From: Gammaproteobacteria bacterium
Lineage (GTDB): Bacteria; Pseudomonadota; Gammaproteobacteria; Steroidobacterales; Steroidobacteraceae
Assembly: GCA_028293725.1 (NCBI GenBank)
Contig: JAQGOE010000091.1
Span: 1-64,000, forward strand
Length of the DNA: 64,000 nt
Reading direction: 5' to 3'
The stretch's first letter is position 1. Each line of letters begins with the position of its first letter. The notes beneath the pieces are model-generated. The model saw nothing but the letters and a program-made list of their open reading frames with translations, was not told the origin of the DNA and did not search any database. This document shows, piece by piece, positions 1 to 9,192 of the stretch. The position numbers and the translations under genes were made by a program.

Positions 1-176
1 TCGGTCTGGTTCACGAGGGCGCTGTAGGTAGCACCGTTATAAGAGACCTGGGTCCCGGCCGTGTAGTACACATCGGGCTGCCAGGCGGACGCGGCGAAAG
101 CGGATCCCGCGCCGAGCATACAAAGGGAGACCATCACCCGGACGTTGTTTCGTCGAGTTAGCATTGACAAATTCAT
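1..176 (-). CDS. Secreted carbohydrate-binding-module protein, N-terminal part (cut by window edge)
   Basis: Read on the minus strand, an ATG at 176 opens a frame running off the left edge (58 codons visible). Residues 1-29 form a Sec signal peptide: basic N-terminus, hydrophobic core, and a probable cleavage after AFA or ASA. The mature start reads AWQPDVYYTAGTQVSYNGAT, the pattern of the small chitin-binding modules CBM5/12 (aromatic residues around a YxxGxxVxYxGxxY core). A good Shine-Dalgarno (AGGAAGGA) lies 7-8 nt before the ATG. The protein is probably an exported chitinase-like enzyme or a binding protein; the catalytic part would lie outside the window. Family assignment is by motif only. 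Confidence 0.7.
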   Translation of the reverse strand, partial: MNLSMLTRRNNVRVMVSLCMLGAGSAFAASAWQPDVYYTAGTQVSYNGATYSALVNQT

Positions 177-500
177 CGCTGAATCCTTCCTGATTCGGTG
201 AGCTACGGTGCTCGAGGCCGTCGCATTGAATCGGAGTGATCGAAACGGTGCAATGTCCTACCAGAGCGACAAAAAACGGTGGTTATGTTGGATTAAGTCA
301 CGCCAGTGTGGCGCTTGTAGCAACGCAAGTGGTTGACATGCCACACAACGGGGAAAAGTGGTATTGCCAGGGGAGTCGCGGCACCTAAGAAAGTGGTACT
401 AACAAGCCGCGGCGGATAATATTTTTGTTCCCGTGCTTGAATGTCGTCGCTGACGCCGTGTAGCGACGTTGAATCGAGACCAAAGACGGATAAAGACGAG
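177..500. other. Intergenic region, no gene recognised
   Basis: No convincing coding frame or RNA gene. It holds the 5' leader of the CBM protein (minus strand) and an inverted repeat at about 444-467 (7-bp arms CGTCGCT/AGCGACG). I looked for a -24/-12 promoter for the CBM gene and found none with correct GG-N10-GC spacing and flanking matches. Confidence 0.5.
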
Positions 501-519
501 CCGCGAGATCAGCTCGCGG
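501..519 (-). terminator. Candidate terminator hairpin after the small hypothetical gene
   Basis: Perfect inverted repeat, CCGCGAG arm, 5-nt loop, CTCGCGG arm. It lies 18 nt past the stop of the minus-strand gene at 537-755. On that strand it is followed by a weakly pyrimidine-rich tract (CTCGTCTTTA), so it could act as an intrinsic terminator, but there is no strong U run. Confidence 0.4.
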
Positions 520-536
520 TGATCATCGTGGGAGAA

Positions 537-755
537 TCAGGCCGCGACGCTCTCGGCCTTCGAATCGGGATAGATGTACCAGTCCACACACCCATAGGCC
601 AACGACGGATCGAGGATCGTCGGATGAGGTGCGGCGACAGCATGTGCAGGTTCGATGGGAGCGTTGCGGAAAGAGCTCTCGAGGATGAGCAACTCCTCCG
701 GGAAAGGGACGGCGGAGAGGATCCCGTTCCGTGTCTGCTCAGATGTAGGCTTCAT
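537..755 (-). CDS. Small hypothetical protein (72 aa)
   Basis: Not recognised. The 72-aa frame starts with ATG at 755 behind a GGAGG Shine-Dalgarno about 10 nt upstream, and a strong hairpin lies just past its stop; those two signals are why I list it. The product is soluble-looking, with no signal peptide or membrane segment, and ends in an aromatic patch (CVDWYIYPDSK). The overlapping plus-strand frame has poorer signals. It could be a lone small gene transcribed in the same direction as the CBM gene. Confidence 0.45.
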   Translation of the reverse strand: MKPTSEQTRNGILSAVPFPEELLILESSFRNAPIEPAHAVAAPHPTILDPSLAYGCVDWYIYPDSKAESVAA

Positions 756-877
756 TGCGAGCTGGCCTCCGATGCTGTGTCAGCATCTTTGCGCCCAATA
801 TGTGACGGGGTCATGATGCTCCCGTACCCTCCGCAACGCCAGCCTGAGCGTTGAGGTAACAGGCTCCTAGCCGCTCG

Positions 878-1489
878 CTACCTGCCGCGCTCGATCGTAT
901 GCAACGGCACCGTGTTAACTGGTCGCTGCGACGCGTCCTCGCGCCCGGGCGGAACCGCCGTGAGCGGCTGGCACTCCTGCAACGACGCCAAGCAGCGCAC
1001 GGCGAGCTCGTGGTACTCCCGCGTCCCGACTGCCTTCCAGGCGATCTCTTCTTCGGTGAGTTTGCGAACCTCCCGAGCAGGCGCCCCCGTCACGAGCGTG
1101 CGAGGCGGCACGATGAATCCAGCACGAACGAAACTCGCCGCGCCGACCAGAGCCTCCTCGCCTACCACTACGTCGTCCATCAGCACCGCATTAATCCCCA
1201 CGAGCGCCCCGCGCTTAACTGTGCAGCCGTGAAGGACCGCGCCGTGCCCAATGTGAGCATCTTCTTCGAGTCGGACTTCCTTGGACGGGAAGGTATGCAG
1301 CACGCAGTTATCCTGCACGTTCGATCCCGCGCCCATCACTATGCGGCCCATATCCCCGCGCAACGACGCGCCCGGCCCGACATAGCACCGTGGCCCGATG
1401 ACAACGTCGCCAATCAGTACGGCCTGCGGATGGACGAACGCAGTCGGATCGACGACGGGAATGACGCCCTCGAGGGAATAGACCGGCAT
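878..1489 (-). CDS. paaY: PaaY-type gamma-carbonic anhydrase-like thioesterase
   Basis: Left-handed beta-helix protein of the gamma-carbonic anhydrase superfamily, 203 aa (E. coli PaaY is about the same length). The sequence follows PaaY throughout, from MPVYSLEGVIPVVDP to the C-terminal helix with WKAVGTREYHEL. Hexapeptide repeats span about residues 15-135, and the metal ligands are most likely His65, His82 and His87. PaaY-type enzymes hydrolyse CoA thioesters that stall the phenylacetate pathway. The enoyl-CoA hydratase gene ends 3 nt upstream, so the two are co-transcribed. No other paa genes are present, so the substrate here may differ. Confidence 0.88.
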   Translation of the reverse strand: MPVYSLEGVIPVVDPTAFVHPQAVLIGDVVIGPRCYVGPGASLRGDMGRIVMGAGSNVQDNCVLHTFPSKEVRLEEDAHIGHGAVLHGCTVKRGALVGINAVLMDDVVVGEEALVGAASFVRAGFIVPPRTLVTGAPAREVRKLTEEEIAWKAVGTREYHELAVRCLASLQECQPLTAVPPGREDASQRPVNTVPLHTIERGR

Positions 1490-1492
1490 GGC

Positions 1493-2245
1493 TCAGCCGC
1501 GCCGTGCCTTGGCAAAGAATGCCTCCACCGCCGCTTTGAATTCACCGGAGCCGAGCTGCTCCCGGAAGGCAGCCAGCTCCTCGTCGACTCGTGCGCTCAC
1601 GCTGCCAGCCTCACTCCTTAGCAGCCTCTTAGTCGCCATCAAGGCGTTCGGCGGCTGCGCAGCGACGGTACGCGCCAGATTCCGGGCCTCTTCCATGAGC
1701 GCCTGATCCTCGACCACCCGGTTCACGATCCCCATCTCGAGCGCCGCGGCGGCATCGAATGGCTTCCCGAGCAACAGCAGCTCGGCGGCCCGGTGGTATC
1801 CAATCGCCCGAGGCAGCAGCAGAGAGCTGCCCGCCTCCGGTACCAGCCCCAGTTTCACGAAAGGCATCGACATTTGAGTATTACGGGCGGCGACGACGAG
1901 GTCACAGTGCAGAAGCATCGTCACGCCGATTCCGACAGTCTGGCCGTGCACGGCCGCGATCAGTACCTTGCGGAAGGTCGGCAGGAGGCGCAGTAAGCGG
2001 ACAGCATTGTTGTCATCGCCGAGGTCCGCCTGACTGAGGAAATCATTTAGATCATTGCCTGCGGTGAAGCTCGCGCCCGCGCCACTAATGAGCACTACAC
2101 GCACACTGTCGTCCGCACGCACCTCATTCAACGCGTCCACGAGCGCCCCATACATAGCCAATGTAATGGCGTTCCGTTTCTCCGGACGATTCAGCTGGAC
2201 TTCGCAGACGCCGTCGGAGCGTGAGACAACGACTTGATCGCTCAT
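1493..2245 (-). CDS. Enoyl-CoA hydratase/isomerase family protein
   Basis: Crotonase-fold enzyme, 250 aa. Oxyanion-hole segments are visible: SFTAGNDL near residue 60, and HGQTVGIGVTM followed by CDLV near residues 98-118. The second segment ends in KLGLVPEAGSS, where a typical hydratase has PGAGGT, so it may be an isomerase-like or broad crotonase. I chose the ATG at 2245 (AGAGG about 12 nt upstream) over a TTG seven codons earlier. It sits directly upstream of paaY on the same strand, which suggests acyl-CoA catabolism. Exact substrate unknown. Confidence 0.8.
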   Translation of the reverse strand: MSDQVVVSRSDGVCEVQLNRPEKRNAITLAMYGALVDALNEVRADDSVRVVLISGAGASFTAGNDLNDFLSQADLGDDNNAVRLLRLLPTFRKVLIAAVHGQTVGIGVTMLLHCDLVVAARNTQMSMPFVKLGLVPEAGSSLLLPRAIGYHRAAELLLLGKPFDAAAALEMGIVNRVVEDQALMEEARNLARTVAAQPPNALMATKRLLRSEAGSVSARVDEELAAFREQLGSGEFKAAVEAFFAKARRG

Positions 2246-2293
2246 AGGGTCAGCTTGCCTCTGCAACCGGCCGTGCGCAACTCTTGGAGCACC

Positions 2294-3757
2294 CTACCGT
2301 ACGTCGCTCCGCGCCGTAGTAGCCTGTGTGTCGGGGGCCATCTCCCCTTTCCCCCACAAGTCCTGAATAGCCTCCAGGCTGCGCCCCTTTGTCTCCGGCA
2401 CATACCGGATCACGAACAGTGCAGCCAGTACGCTCATTCCCCCGTAGATCCAATACGCGAATCCGTGATTGAACAACGCGTTGAGCGTCGAGTTGCCATC
2501 GAGCACCTTGAACGATGCGGACACTACGAGATTCGCCAGCCACTGCGCGGCGACGGCGAGACCCAGTCCCTTGCCCTTGATCGAGTTGGGAAACATCTCC
2601 GCCAGTAGCACCCAGGCCACAGGTCCCCATGAGAAGGCGAAGCCACCAATGTAAACCACCACGGCAACCAGGGCGCCCAGCCCCACAACCTTCGCGTTGA
2701 ACAAACACCCGAGCGCGATCATCGCCGCCGCCATCACCACGGCACCGGCGACGAGCAGGGGCTTCCTTCCCAACCGGTCCACGCTGACGATGGCGACGAC
2801 CGTAAAGACGACGTTCGCAGCGCCGACGACGATCGTTTGCAACAGGGCGCCCTCAGTCGAGGCTCCCATGTTCTGGAACATGAGCGGCGCGTAGTAGAGG
2901 ACCGCGTTGATGCCGACGAACTGTTGAAACACCGAGATGAGGATACCCACCACGACGACGGCGGGACCGAACGAGAACAAACGTCCGGAGCGCACTTCCA
3001 GGGTGCGCTGGATGTCCCCGAGGATCGAGCGGGCGTCCGCTTCCTCGGTCACCCGCTTCAACTGCGCGAGAGCCTCGTCATTACGGCCTCTTAGCACCAG
3101 CCAGCGGGGGGTGTCTGGTACAAACACCAGCAACACCAGGAATACGGCGGAGGGTATCGCCTCGGACGCCAGCATCCACCGCCACCCCACCGACTTCAAC
3201 CATGCGTCGTTCCCCAGGGAAGCGATATACCAGTTGACGAAGTAGACGACCAGGATACCCAGGACAATGGCGAGCTGGTTGAACGAGACCAGCCGTCCCC
3301 GGATCGCACTCGGGGAGATTTCAGCGATGTACAGCGGCGACAGCATGGAGGCAATGCCCACCCCCACCCCGCCCAGAATCCGGTAGAAAATAAAGGGCCA
3401 CAAGGCGTGCGGCCCCATCTGCCCGATAGTGCCGAAACCGAATTCCGGTACCGCCGAGCCGAGCGAGCCGGCAAAAAACAGCAGGGCCGCGACAATGAGG
3501 CCGCCCTTGCGCCCCAGGGCAGTGGAGATCCAGCCCGCCACGGCGGCGCCGATGATACAACCGACCAGCGCGCTCGAGATGGTCCATCCGGACAGGCTGG
3601 TGCGCGCCGTCTCGGAGAGTCCGAGCGGGTCGATAAAGTAGGCATCGATAGAGCTCACCGCGCCGGATATGACCGCGGTATCCCAGCCGAACAGCAGACC
3701 GCCCAACGTCGCGACGAACGTCAGCCCGACGACGAGCGGTGTATTGAACTTCGCCAT
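2294..3757 (-). CDS. Sugar porter family MFS transporter (sugar/H+ symporter)
   Basis: A 487-aa, 12-TM major facilitator of the sugar porter family. Diagnostic motifs are GRKGG after TM2, RILGGVGVGIASMLSPLYIA at the TM4-5 region, PDTPRWL before the central loop, QQFVGINAVLYYAP in TM7 and PETKGRSLE at the C-terminal end. It most resembles XylE/GalP-like proton symporters for hexoses or pentoses, so the substrate is a monosaccharide, not further definable. The ATG at 3757 follows AGGGGGA by 6 nt. The open frame continues 61 codons upstream, but that part overlaps ybdK and is not protein-like. Confidence 0.88.
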   Translation of the reverse strand: MAKFNTPLVVGLTFVATLGGLLFGWDTAVISGAVSSIDAYFIDPLGLSETARTSLSGWTISSALVGCIIGAAVAGWISTALGRKGGLIVAALLFFAGSLGSAVPEFGFGTIGQMGPHALWPFIFYRILGGVGVGIASMLSPLYIAEISPSAIRGRLVSFNQLAIVLGILVVYFVNWYIASLGNDAWLKSVGWRWMLASEAIPSAVFLVLLVFVPDTPRWLVLRGRNDEALAQLKRVTEEADARSILGDIQRTLEVRSGRLFSFGPAVVVVGILISVFQQFVGINAVLYYAPLMFQNMGASTEGALLQTIVVGAANVVFTVVAIVSVDRLGRKPLLVAGAVVMAAAMIALGCLFNAKVVGLGALVAVVVYIGGFAFSWGPVAWVLLAEMFPNSIKGKGLGLAVAAQWLANLVVSASFKVLDGNSTLNALFNHGFAYWIYGGMSVLAALFVIRYVPETKGRSLEAIQDLWGKGEMAPDTQATTARSDVR

Positions 3758-3824
3758 CAAATCCCCCTTGAGGCCGTTAGGCCGAGGGGGGAGTATGCGC
3801 GACGCCCGGTCGCGGGTAAAACTC

Positions 3825-4958
3825 TCAGATTCCGGCGGCGGTCTCGCGAATGAGAAAATCCACCACCGCCTGCAGCGCCTCGCGTTGAGTTGCACCGCCG
3901 GAACGGGCCTCGTCGAAGGTGCGTAACTGCCGGTGCGCACTGGTCCCGCGAGCGAGGATGGTGCGAATATGTGCTATCTCGCGCTGACACCCCAACACCC
4001 GGGCGTCCTCGTCGACCAGGGCGATCAACTCCTCCGCAAGCTGCGCAAAAGGCACCAACTCGCCGCGCGCCAGGTCGAGGAGTTTCTCATCGAAGCTGTA
4101 ACGCATCGCCCGCCAGCGATTTTCCGCGATGAGCACGTTCGGGTAGAGGCGCCAACTCTGGTTATCCTGCCGCAGGCGGTACAACCGCCGCGCGAGACAT
4201 ACGACGAGCGCCGCGAGACTCATGGCGTCATCGATGCTGGTGCAACAATCCATCACTCGCATTTCGAGCGTGGGATAACGCGGACTGGGCCTGATGTCCC
4301 ACCACATCTTGGTCGTATTCTCGATAACGCCGTTGCGGATGAGCATATCGAGATGTCGCCGCAGGTCCGTGTAGCTCGTGAAGCGATCCGGCAGCCCCGT
4401 GCGCGGCAACGAACTGAACAGCGTGCAACGAAAAGACATCAGCCCCGTCCGCTCCCCTTCCCAGAAGGGTGACGAACAGGACAGCGCCAGCAGATGAGGC
4501 ACGAAGTACGAGAGCTGATTCATGAGATCGACGCGCAGGTCGTCATCGTCGATTCCGATGTGGACGTGCATCCCACACACCATCAGCCGGCGTGCCGCCG
4601 CCTGCATCTCCCGCGCGAGCGCGAAGAACTGTTCCTTCTCGGTGGGCATCTGGCGGGTAGCGCTGCCGAACGGATGAGTCGAAGCGGCGATCGGCGCGAG
4701 TCCGTACTTGCCCGCGACATCGACAATGATCGAGCGAAGCCTTGCGAGATCCGCGCGAACTTCGGCGATGGTGCGGCAGACGCGAGTGCTTACTTCGAGC
4801 TGACACCGCAGGAACTCGGGGCTGATCTGACTTCCGCCACGCTCCGTGCACTCACGTAGCAACTCCGGTGGCGGATTCTCGTTCACATCGCGGGTGTCGA
4901 GGTTGACGAGAAGATACTCTTCCTCGATCCCGAGCGTGAATGGCGGCTCTGCGCTCAC
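3825..4958 (-). CDS. ybdK: Carboxylate-amine ligase YbdK (GCS2 family)
   Basis: Glutamate-cysteine ligase type 2 family, 377 aa, matching YbdK length. The ATP/Mg site motif GIEEEYLLV is at residues 10-18, followed by the family pattern CGMHVHIGI, WWDIRPSPRYPTLEMRVMD and ENRWRAMRY. YbdK has weak glutamate-cysteine ligase activity, and its physiological substrate is not settled. It starts with GTG at 4958, preceded by a strong GAGGGGGGA. It lies 49 nt after the GGDEF/EAL gene on the same strand and may be its last operon partner. Confidence 0.87.
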   Translation of the reverse strand: MSAEPPFTLGIEEEYLLVNLDTRDVNENPPPELLRECTERGGSQISPEFLRCQLEVSTRVCRTIAEVRADLARLRSIIVDVAGKYGLAPIAASTHPFGSATRQMPTEKEQFFALAREMQAAARRLMVCGMHVHIGIDDDDLRVDLMNQLSYFVPHLLALSCSSPFWEGERTGLMSFRCTLFSSLPRTGLPDRFTSYTDLRRHLDMLIRNGVIENTTKMWWDIRPSPRYPTLEMRVMDCCTSIDDAMSLAALVVCLARRLYRLRQDNQSWRLYPNVLIAENRWRAMRYSFDEKLLDLARGELVPFAQLAEELIALVDEDARVLGCQREIAHIRTILARGTSAHRQLRTFDEARSGGATQREALQAVVDFLIRETAAGI

Positions 4959-5007
4959 TTATTGAAATCCCCCCTCTGCGGTACAGGCAGTATAGCGGGG
5001 GTGAGGC

Positions 5008-8000
5008 TTATCCTTCGAGTTGTGCCAGGGGCATGGGCCGCGCCAGGTGATAGCCTTGCGCGTAATCGACTCCGATGCGCTTCAGCTCATCCAGCACGGC
5101 CTCGCTTTCCACCCATTCGGCTACAGTGGCGATACCGAGTGCGCGTCCGACCTTGCTGATCGCCTCCACCATGCTGCGGTCAACGGCATCCGTGGCGATC
5201 TGACTGATGAACTGACCATCGATCTTGAGATAGTCGACCGGCAACGTCTTCAGATACATGAAGGACGACAGGCCGGTCCCGAAGTCATCGAGGGCGAATT
5301 TGCAGCCCCGCGCCTTGAGCTCGCGCATGAAGAAGGTGGCATTGGACAGACTGGTCACCGCCGCCGTCTCCGTGATCTCAAAACAAAGGGCGCTGGCGAT
5401 TTCAGGCTCCCCGACCGTGTGCAGAACGAATTCGGCGAATGACTGCTCGTTCAGTGACGTGCCGGAGAGGTTCACCGCCAACAAGGGCAGTGAGCCCCCG
5501 GCCTCACGCCGGCGCTTCAGCAGTTCCACTGCGCGGATCACGACCCAGCGGTCGATGATCGACATGACGTTGTAGCGCTCGGCGGCCGGAATGAATTCGC
5601 TCGGCGGTACCAGCCGCCCGTCATCGTCGCGCAAGCGGATGGTGAGCTCATGAAACGTCGGTGCCTCCTGCGCGCCGATACGCACGATCGGCTGGAAGAA
5701 CAGCTCGAGGCGGTTCTCCTCCGCAGCGCGTGTAACGCGGGCCACCCAGTGCATCTCGCGATGGCGATGAGACACTCCATCGGCCTCGTAAACATGGATG
5801 CGGTTGCGGCCCTCGTCCTTCGCGGCGTAGCAGGCGATATCCGCAGCGCTCATGATGGCTGCGACATTCTCGGTGTCCGCACTGATCTGAACGACGCCGA
5901 CACTCGCGCCCACAGAAAGAGTGGTCGCTGCCCAGACGAAACGGTAGTCCTTGATCGCCTGACGGACACCATCTGCCACGCGCGCGGACTGCTCAGGAGT
6001 GCATCCCTCGAGCAGAACCCCGAACTCGTCGCCGCCGAGGCGAGCGATGGTATCGGAGGCACGAACGCGCCCCTGCAGGAGTCCGGTCACGTCGCGGAGC
6101 AGACGGTCTCCGGCCTGGTGACCACACGTGTCATTGACGACTTTGAATTGATCGAGGTCGATGTAGAGCAGCGCGTACGTACCCTCGCCTCGCTGCGCGC
6201 TCAACACCGCGGCATGCAGGCGATTGTCGAATTCACGCCGGTTGATGAGACCGGTGAGCGCGTCATGACTCGCCTGGTAAGACAGTGCGCGCTTGAGACG
6301 CCGCTCCTTGGTGACATCGTGAAATACGATGACAGCGCCGATGACCCTGCCCTGTCGGTCGCAGATGGGTGCGGCCGATTCCTGGATCGCCACTTCCTGT
6401 CCCGAGCGCGTGAGGAGCACGGAGTGGTCCGCAGCCGGGCCGGTCTCGCCGCGACCGAGCGCGCACACGAGTGGATTTTCGATCGGCTCGCGCGTGATCT
6501 CATTAACGAGATTCAGCACGTCGCCAATAGGCCGTCCGCGCGCTTCCGCAAGACTCCATGCCGTAAGATTTTCGGCGACGGGATTGATGTACTCGATGCG
6601 GCCTTCCGCATCCGTGCTGATCACCGCGTCGCCGATGGACTGGAGCGTCACCTGCGCTCGCTCCTTCTCGGCAAAGATGGCTTGCTCGGCGCGCTTGCGT
6701 TCGGTGATGTTCGCAATCGTACCCTCATAACCGGTGATACGGTCGCCTGCGTCCCGCACGGCGCGTGCATTCTCGAGAATCACAACCTGTTGCCCATCCC
6801 TCGTGCGCATGCAGAATTCTGCGTTGCGAATCTCACCTTCGGACTCCACACGTCGCATGAACTCCGTCCGATCAGCGGGGTCCCAATAGAGCAAGGCAAC
6901 GTTTGGCAGCGCGTATAGTTCCTCCGCACTGCTGTAGCCCAAGATGGTGACGAACGCGGGATTTACGGAGAGCAAACGGCCGTCCCGACCGCTCTGATAA
7001 ACGCCCTCGGCGATACTCTCAAACAGGCCGCGGAATTTGGCTTCGCTGCCGCGAAGAGCCTGTTCCGCCAGCCTCCGCTCTATAGCGATGCCTGCCAGCT
7101 GTGCCGCGTGCGCCATGATGGCGGCTTCTGCCGGCCCGGGCAGCCCCGGCTCGACGCGGTAGACTCCCAGCGAACCGAGCGCCCCACCTTCCGCAGTCTT
7201 GATGGGGGTTGCCCACGCCTCGTGCAGACCCGCGGCCAAGGCAGCGTCGCGCTGACGCGCCCAGAGCGTGTCCTTGCCAACATCGGCGAGCTGAATCACG
7301 CCCACGCCGACCGGCTCGATGAGGCGCGTGATGGAAGCCAGCACTTCGGAGAGAGGAGCGTTGGTGGTGAGCTGCGCGAAAACCTCACGCTCGGCAGCCG
7401 CGACCCGCTCCGCGCGTTTTCGGTCCGAGATGTCCGCGATACTGCCGCGGACCAGGCGACGGCTTCCGCTCGGCAACCGCACCAGGCGCACTTCGCAGGT
7501 GATCTCCTTCCCGAATCCGTCGTACAACACCCACTCGTACACCTGCGGCTCGCCTGCGAGCGCCTGTTGTGTATAGGTGCGGGCGAGTTGCGCGGAGGGC
7601 GTCCCGTCAGCCTGCAGCGTCGGACTGCGTTCGACTGCTCCCACCTGCAGTAACTGTTTTCGCTCCATACCGAACAGCTTCTCAGCGTATTCGTTAGCGT
7701 CTACGAAACGGCCTTCGTCCGCGTCGAAGACGACGATAGCCTCGGGTGCGTGATCGACGAGAAGTCGATAACGCGCTTCGCTCTCACGCATCGCCTGCTC
7801 GGACTCGCGCCGTTCGGTTACGTCCCGCAGACACAGAACAAACATTTCCCGGCGCGACAGACGCGCCTTGCTCACCGCGACCTCGGCAGGGAAATACTCA
7901 CCCCCCTTTCGCTGCGCCCCTAACTCGCGGGACGCGAGATCGAGATGCGTATCGCCTGAGCTCGCGGCGAGCCGGTGCAATGCCTGCGTGATGCTCTCGT

Positions 8001-8457
8001 GAGTGGCAATCTTCGGGATGAGCTGATCGATGCGCTGTCCAACCACCTCAGCTTCGACGTACCCAAAAACCCGCTCGCCGGTGGGATTGAAAGTCTGTAT
8101 GACGCCATCCTCATCGACCGTGAGGACCACGTCCTTGATGTGATCGAGGATGACCTGGAGATGCTCGGAACTCTGCTCGCGGGCCTCGTGGGCCATCGCG
8201 CGGGCTTCATCGGCCATGAGACGCATCGACTGCACGATGCCGCGCCTCTCCTGGTCGATGGAATCGTAGTGGGCGCTGATCAGGCGCAACAACACGCCAA
8301 GGTCGGGAGCCGTGGGACTGTTGCTACGGAGCCGCGCTTCCTTGAGCTGCGCCCGCAGCTGGGCGTGTAGTTCGGGGCTATCTTCCTCGGTAGTGGTCGC
8401 CCCCGAGACAGCGTCGGGAGCATTCACCAGCGATCGAAGCGTGGGCGCATTTGACAT
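5008..8457 (-). CDS. Multi-PAS GGDEF-EAL protein (c-di-GMP synthesis/hydrolysis)
   Basis: 1149 aa, no obvious membrane segment. Order: N-terminal helical region (1-95), PAS (about 100-215), PAS (225-350), GAF-like (350-465), PAS (470-592), PAS (597-720), GGDEF (725-890), EAL (910-1145). The GGDEF motif is intact at 808-812, with an RxxD inhibitory site (RASD) five residues before it. In the EAL domain the name motif reads ELT (937-939), but the metal Glu, the Asn of NLSGTS, FEITET, LDDFGTG, YLKIDGQF and the EWVE segment are kept, so hydrolysis is plausible. It could set the c-di-GMP level read by the riboswitch at 44129-44218. A lipoprotein gene precedes it by 22 nt. Confidence 0.93.
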   Translation of the reverse strand: MSNAPTLRSLVNAPDAVSGATTTEEDSPELHAQLRAQLKEARLRSNSPTAPDLGVLLRLISAHYDSIDQERRGIVQSMRLMADEARAMAHEAREQSSEHLQVILDHIKDVVLTVDEDGVIQTFNPTGERVFGYVEAEVVGQRIDQLIPKIATHESITQALHRLAASSGDTHLDLASRELGAQRKGGEYFPAEVAVSKARLSRREMFVLCLRDVTERRESEQAMRESEARYRLLVDHAPEAIVVFDADEGRFVDANEYAEKLFGMERKQLLQVGAVERSPTLQADGTPSAQLARTYTQQALAGEPQVYEWVLYDGFGKEITCEVRLVRLPSGSRRLVRGSIADISDRKRAERVAAAEREVFAQLTTNAPLSEVLASITRLIEPVGVGVIQLADVGKDTLWARQRDAALAAGLHEAWATPIKTAEGGALGSLGVYRVEPGLPGPAEAAIMAHAAQLAGIAIERRLAEQALRGSEAKFRGLFESIAEGVYQSGRDGRLLSVNPAFVTILGYSSAEELYALPNVALLYWDPADRTEFMRRVESEGEIRNAEFCMRTRDGQQVVILENARAVRDAGDRITGYEGTIANITERKRAEQAIFAEKERAQVTLQSIGDAVISTDAEGRIEYINPVAENLTAWSLAEARGRPIGDVLNLVNEITREPIENPLVCALGRGETGPAADHSVLLTRSGQEVAIQESAAPICDRQGRVIGAVIVFHDVTKERRLKRALSYQASHDALTGLINRREFDNRLHAAVLSAQRGEGTYALLYIDLDQFKVVNDTCGHQAGDRLLRDVTGLLQGRVRASDTIARLGGDEFGVLLEGCTPEQSARVADGVRQAIKDYRFVWAATTLSVGASVGVVQISADTENVAAIMSAADIACYAAKDEGRNRIHVYEADGVSHRHREMHWVARVTRAAEENRLELFFQPIVRIGAQEAPTFHELTIRLRDDDGRLVPPSEFIPAAERYNVMSIIDRWVVIRAVELLKRRREAGGSLPLLAVNLSGTSLNEQSFAEFVLHTVGEPEIASALCFEITETAAVTSLSNATFFMRELKARGCKFALDDFGTGLSSFMYLKTLPVDYLKIDGQFISQIATDAVDRSMVEAISKVGRALGIATVAEWVESEAVLDELKRIGVDYAQGYHLARPMPLAQLEG

Positions 8458-8479
8458 AAAATGGAGTCGGGACTCCTCG

Positions 8480-9082
8480 TCAATGCGATTTGAGGCCCGT
8501 CCCTGCCACGGGCTGTGCGTCCGCGACTTCCGATTTGGCCGCTAGCTCTGGAAGGCCGTCGCCCACAATCAAGGGGATTGTGAAAATGCGCGTGATGGAA
8601 TCCGTGCCAAGATCCACGTTTACCGCAGCGGTTACGGTAAAAATGCCGTCCTGTTTGGGAAGCAGCCGGACTACGTGGCGAATGACAGTCCCCTGCGCCG
8701 GCTTTTCGACAGCTGGAATATCGCCGCCCTCCACCACAGACACGCTCTCTCCGCCCTGGATCTTGCCCTCGATGTGGTCGATCGCCACCGCGTTAGGAAG
8801 GATCGCGAGGTCGATATCGACGGGCTGTCCCGCCTCGGGACTGGAGCGTACCTCGAACTTGAGCCCCACGGGCGGGCCACCCTTACCCGCGCTGACAGCG
8901 GCGACCATGTCCTCAGGGGCACGGTTGGACGGGTCGGCCACCCGGTGGAAGGTCTTTTTGGAACCTGAATGAGCCGCGTCTCCGGAAGCGGAGGACGAGG
9001 AGCCGCAGCCATTCAGGCCCAGCAGCAGCGAGGCCGCCGCAACGGTCCAGCCCGCTCGGGAGATTCGTGTGGATGTCTTCAT
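8480..9082 (-). CDS. Putative lipoprotein of unknown function
   Basis: 200 aa from the ATG at 9082. A lipoprotein signal with lipobox GLNGC ends near residue 26 and is followed by a Ser/Gly-rich linker. The mature part looks all-beta, with a line of short strands (VGLKFEVRSSP, PVDIDLAILPNAV, DGIFTVTAAVNVDLGTDS), like a small immunoglobulin-like periplasmic domain. The frame extends 119 codons further upstream, but that part overlaps srkA and has no protein character. It lies 22 nt upstream of the GGDEF/EAL gene; a sensory partnership is possible but unproven. Confidence 0.65.
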   Translation of the reverse strand: MKTSTRISRAGWTVAAASLLLGLNGCGSSSSASGDAAHSGSKKTFHRVADPSNRAPEDMVAAVSAGKGGPPVGLKFEVRSSPEAGQPVDIDLAILPNAVAIDHIEGKIQGGESVSVVEGGDIPAVEKPAQGTVIRHVVRLLPKQDGIFTVTAAVNVDLGTDSITRIFTIPLIVGDGLPELAAKSEVADAQPVAGTGLKSH

Positions 9083-9192
9083 GACGTCCGTGCGTAGCCC
9101 TTCAAATCCTGATTTAACATGAAGATACCGCGTCTCGGCCGCCGAGCGCACGTCCGACTTGTGTATTTCGTGAGCCACACCCGACAACACGG

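Noticed and set aside
441..854. 137-aa plus-strand open frame overlapping the small minus-strand gene
   Set aside because: No good ribosome-binding site and an Arg/Asp-rich shadow composition; the minus-strand frame has better signals.
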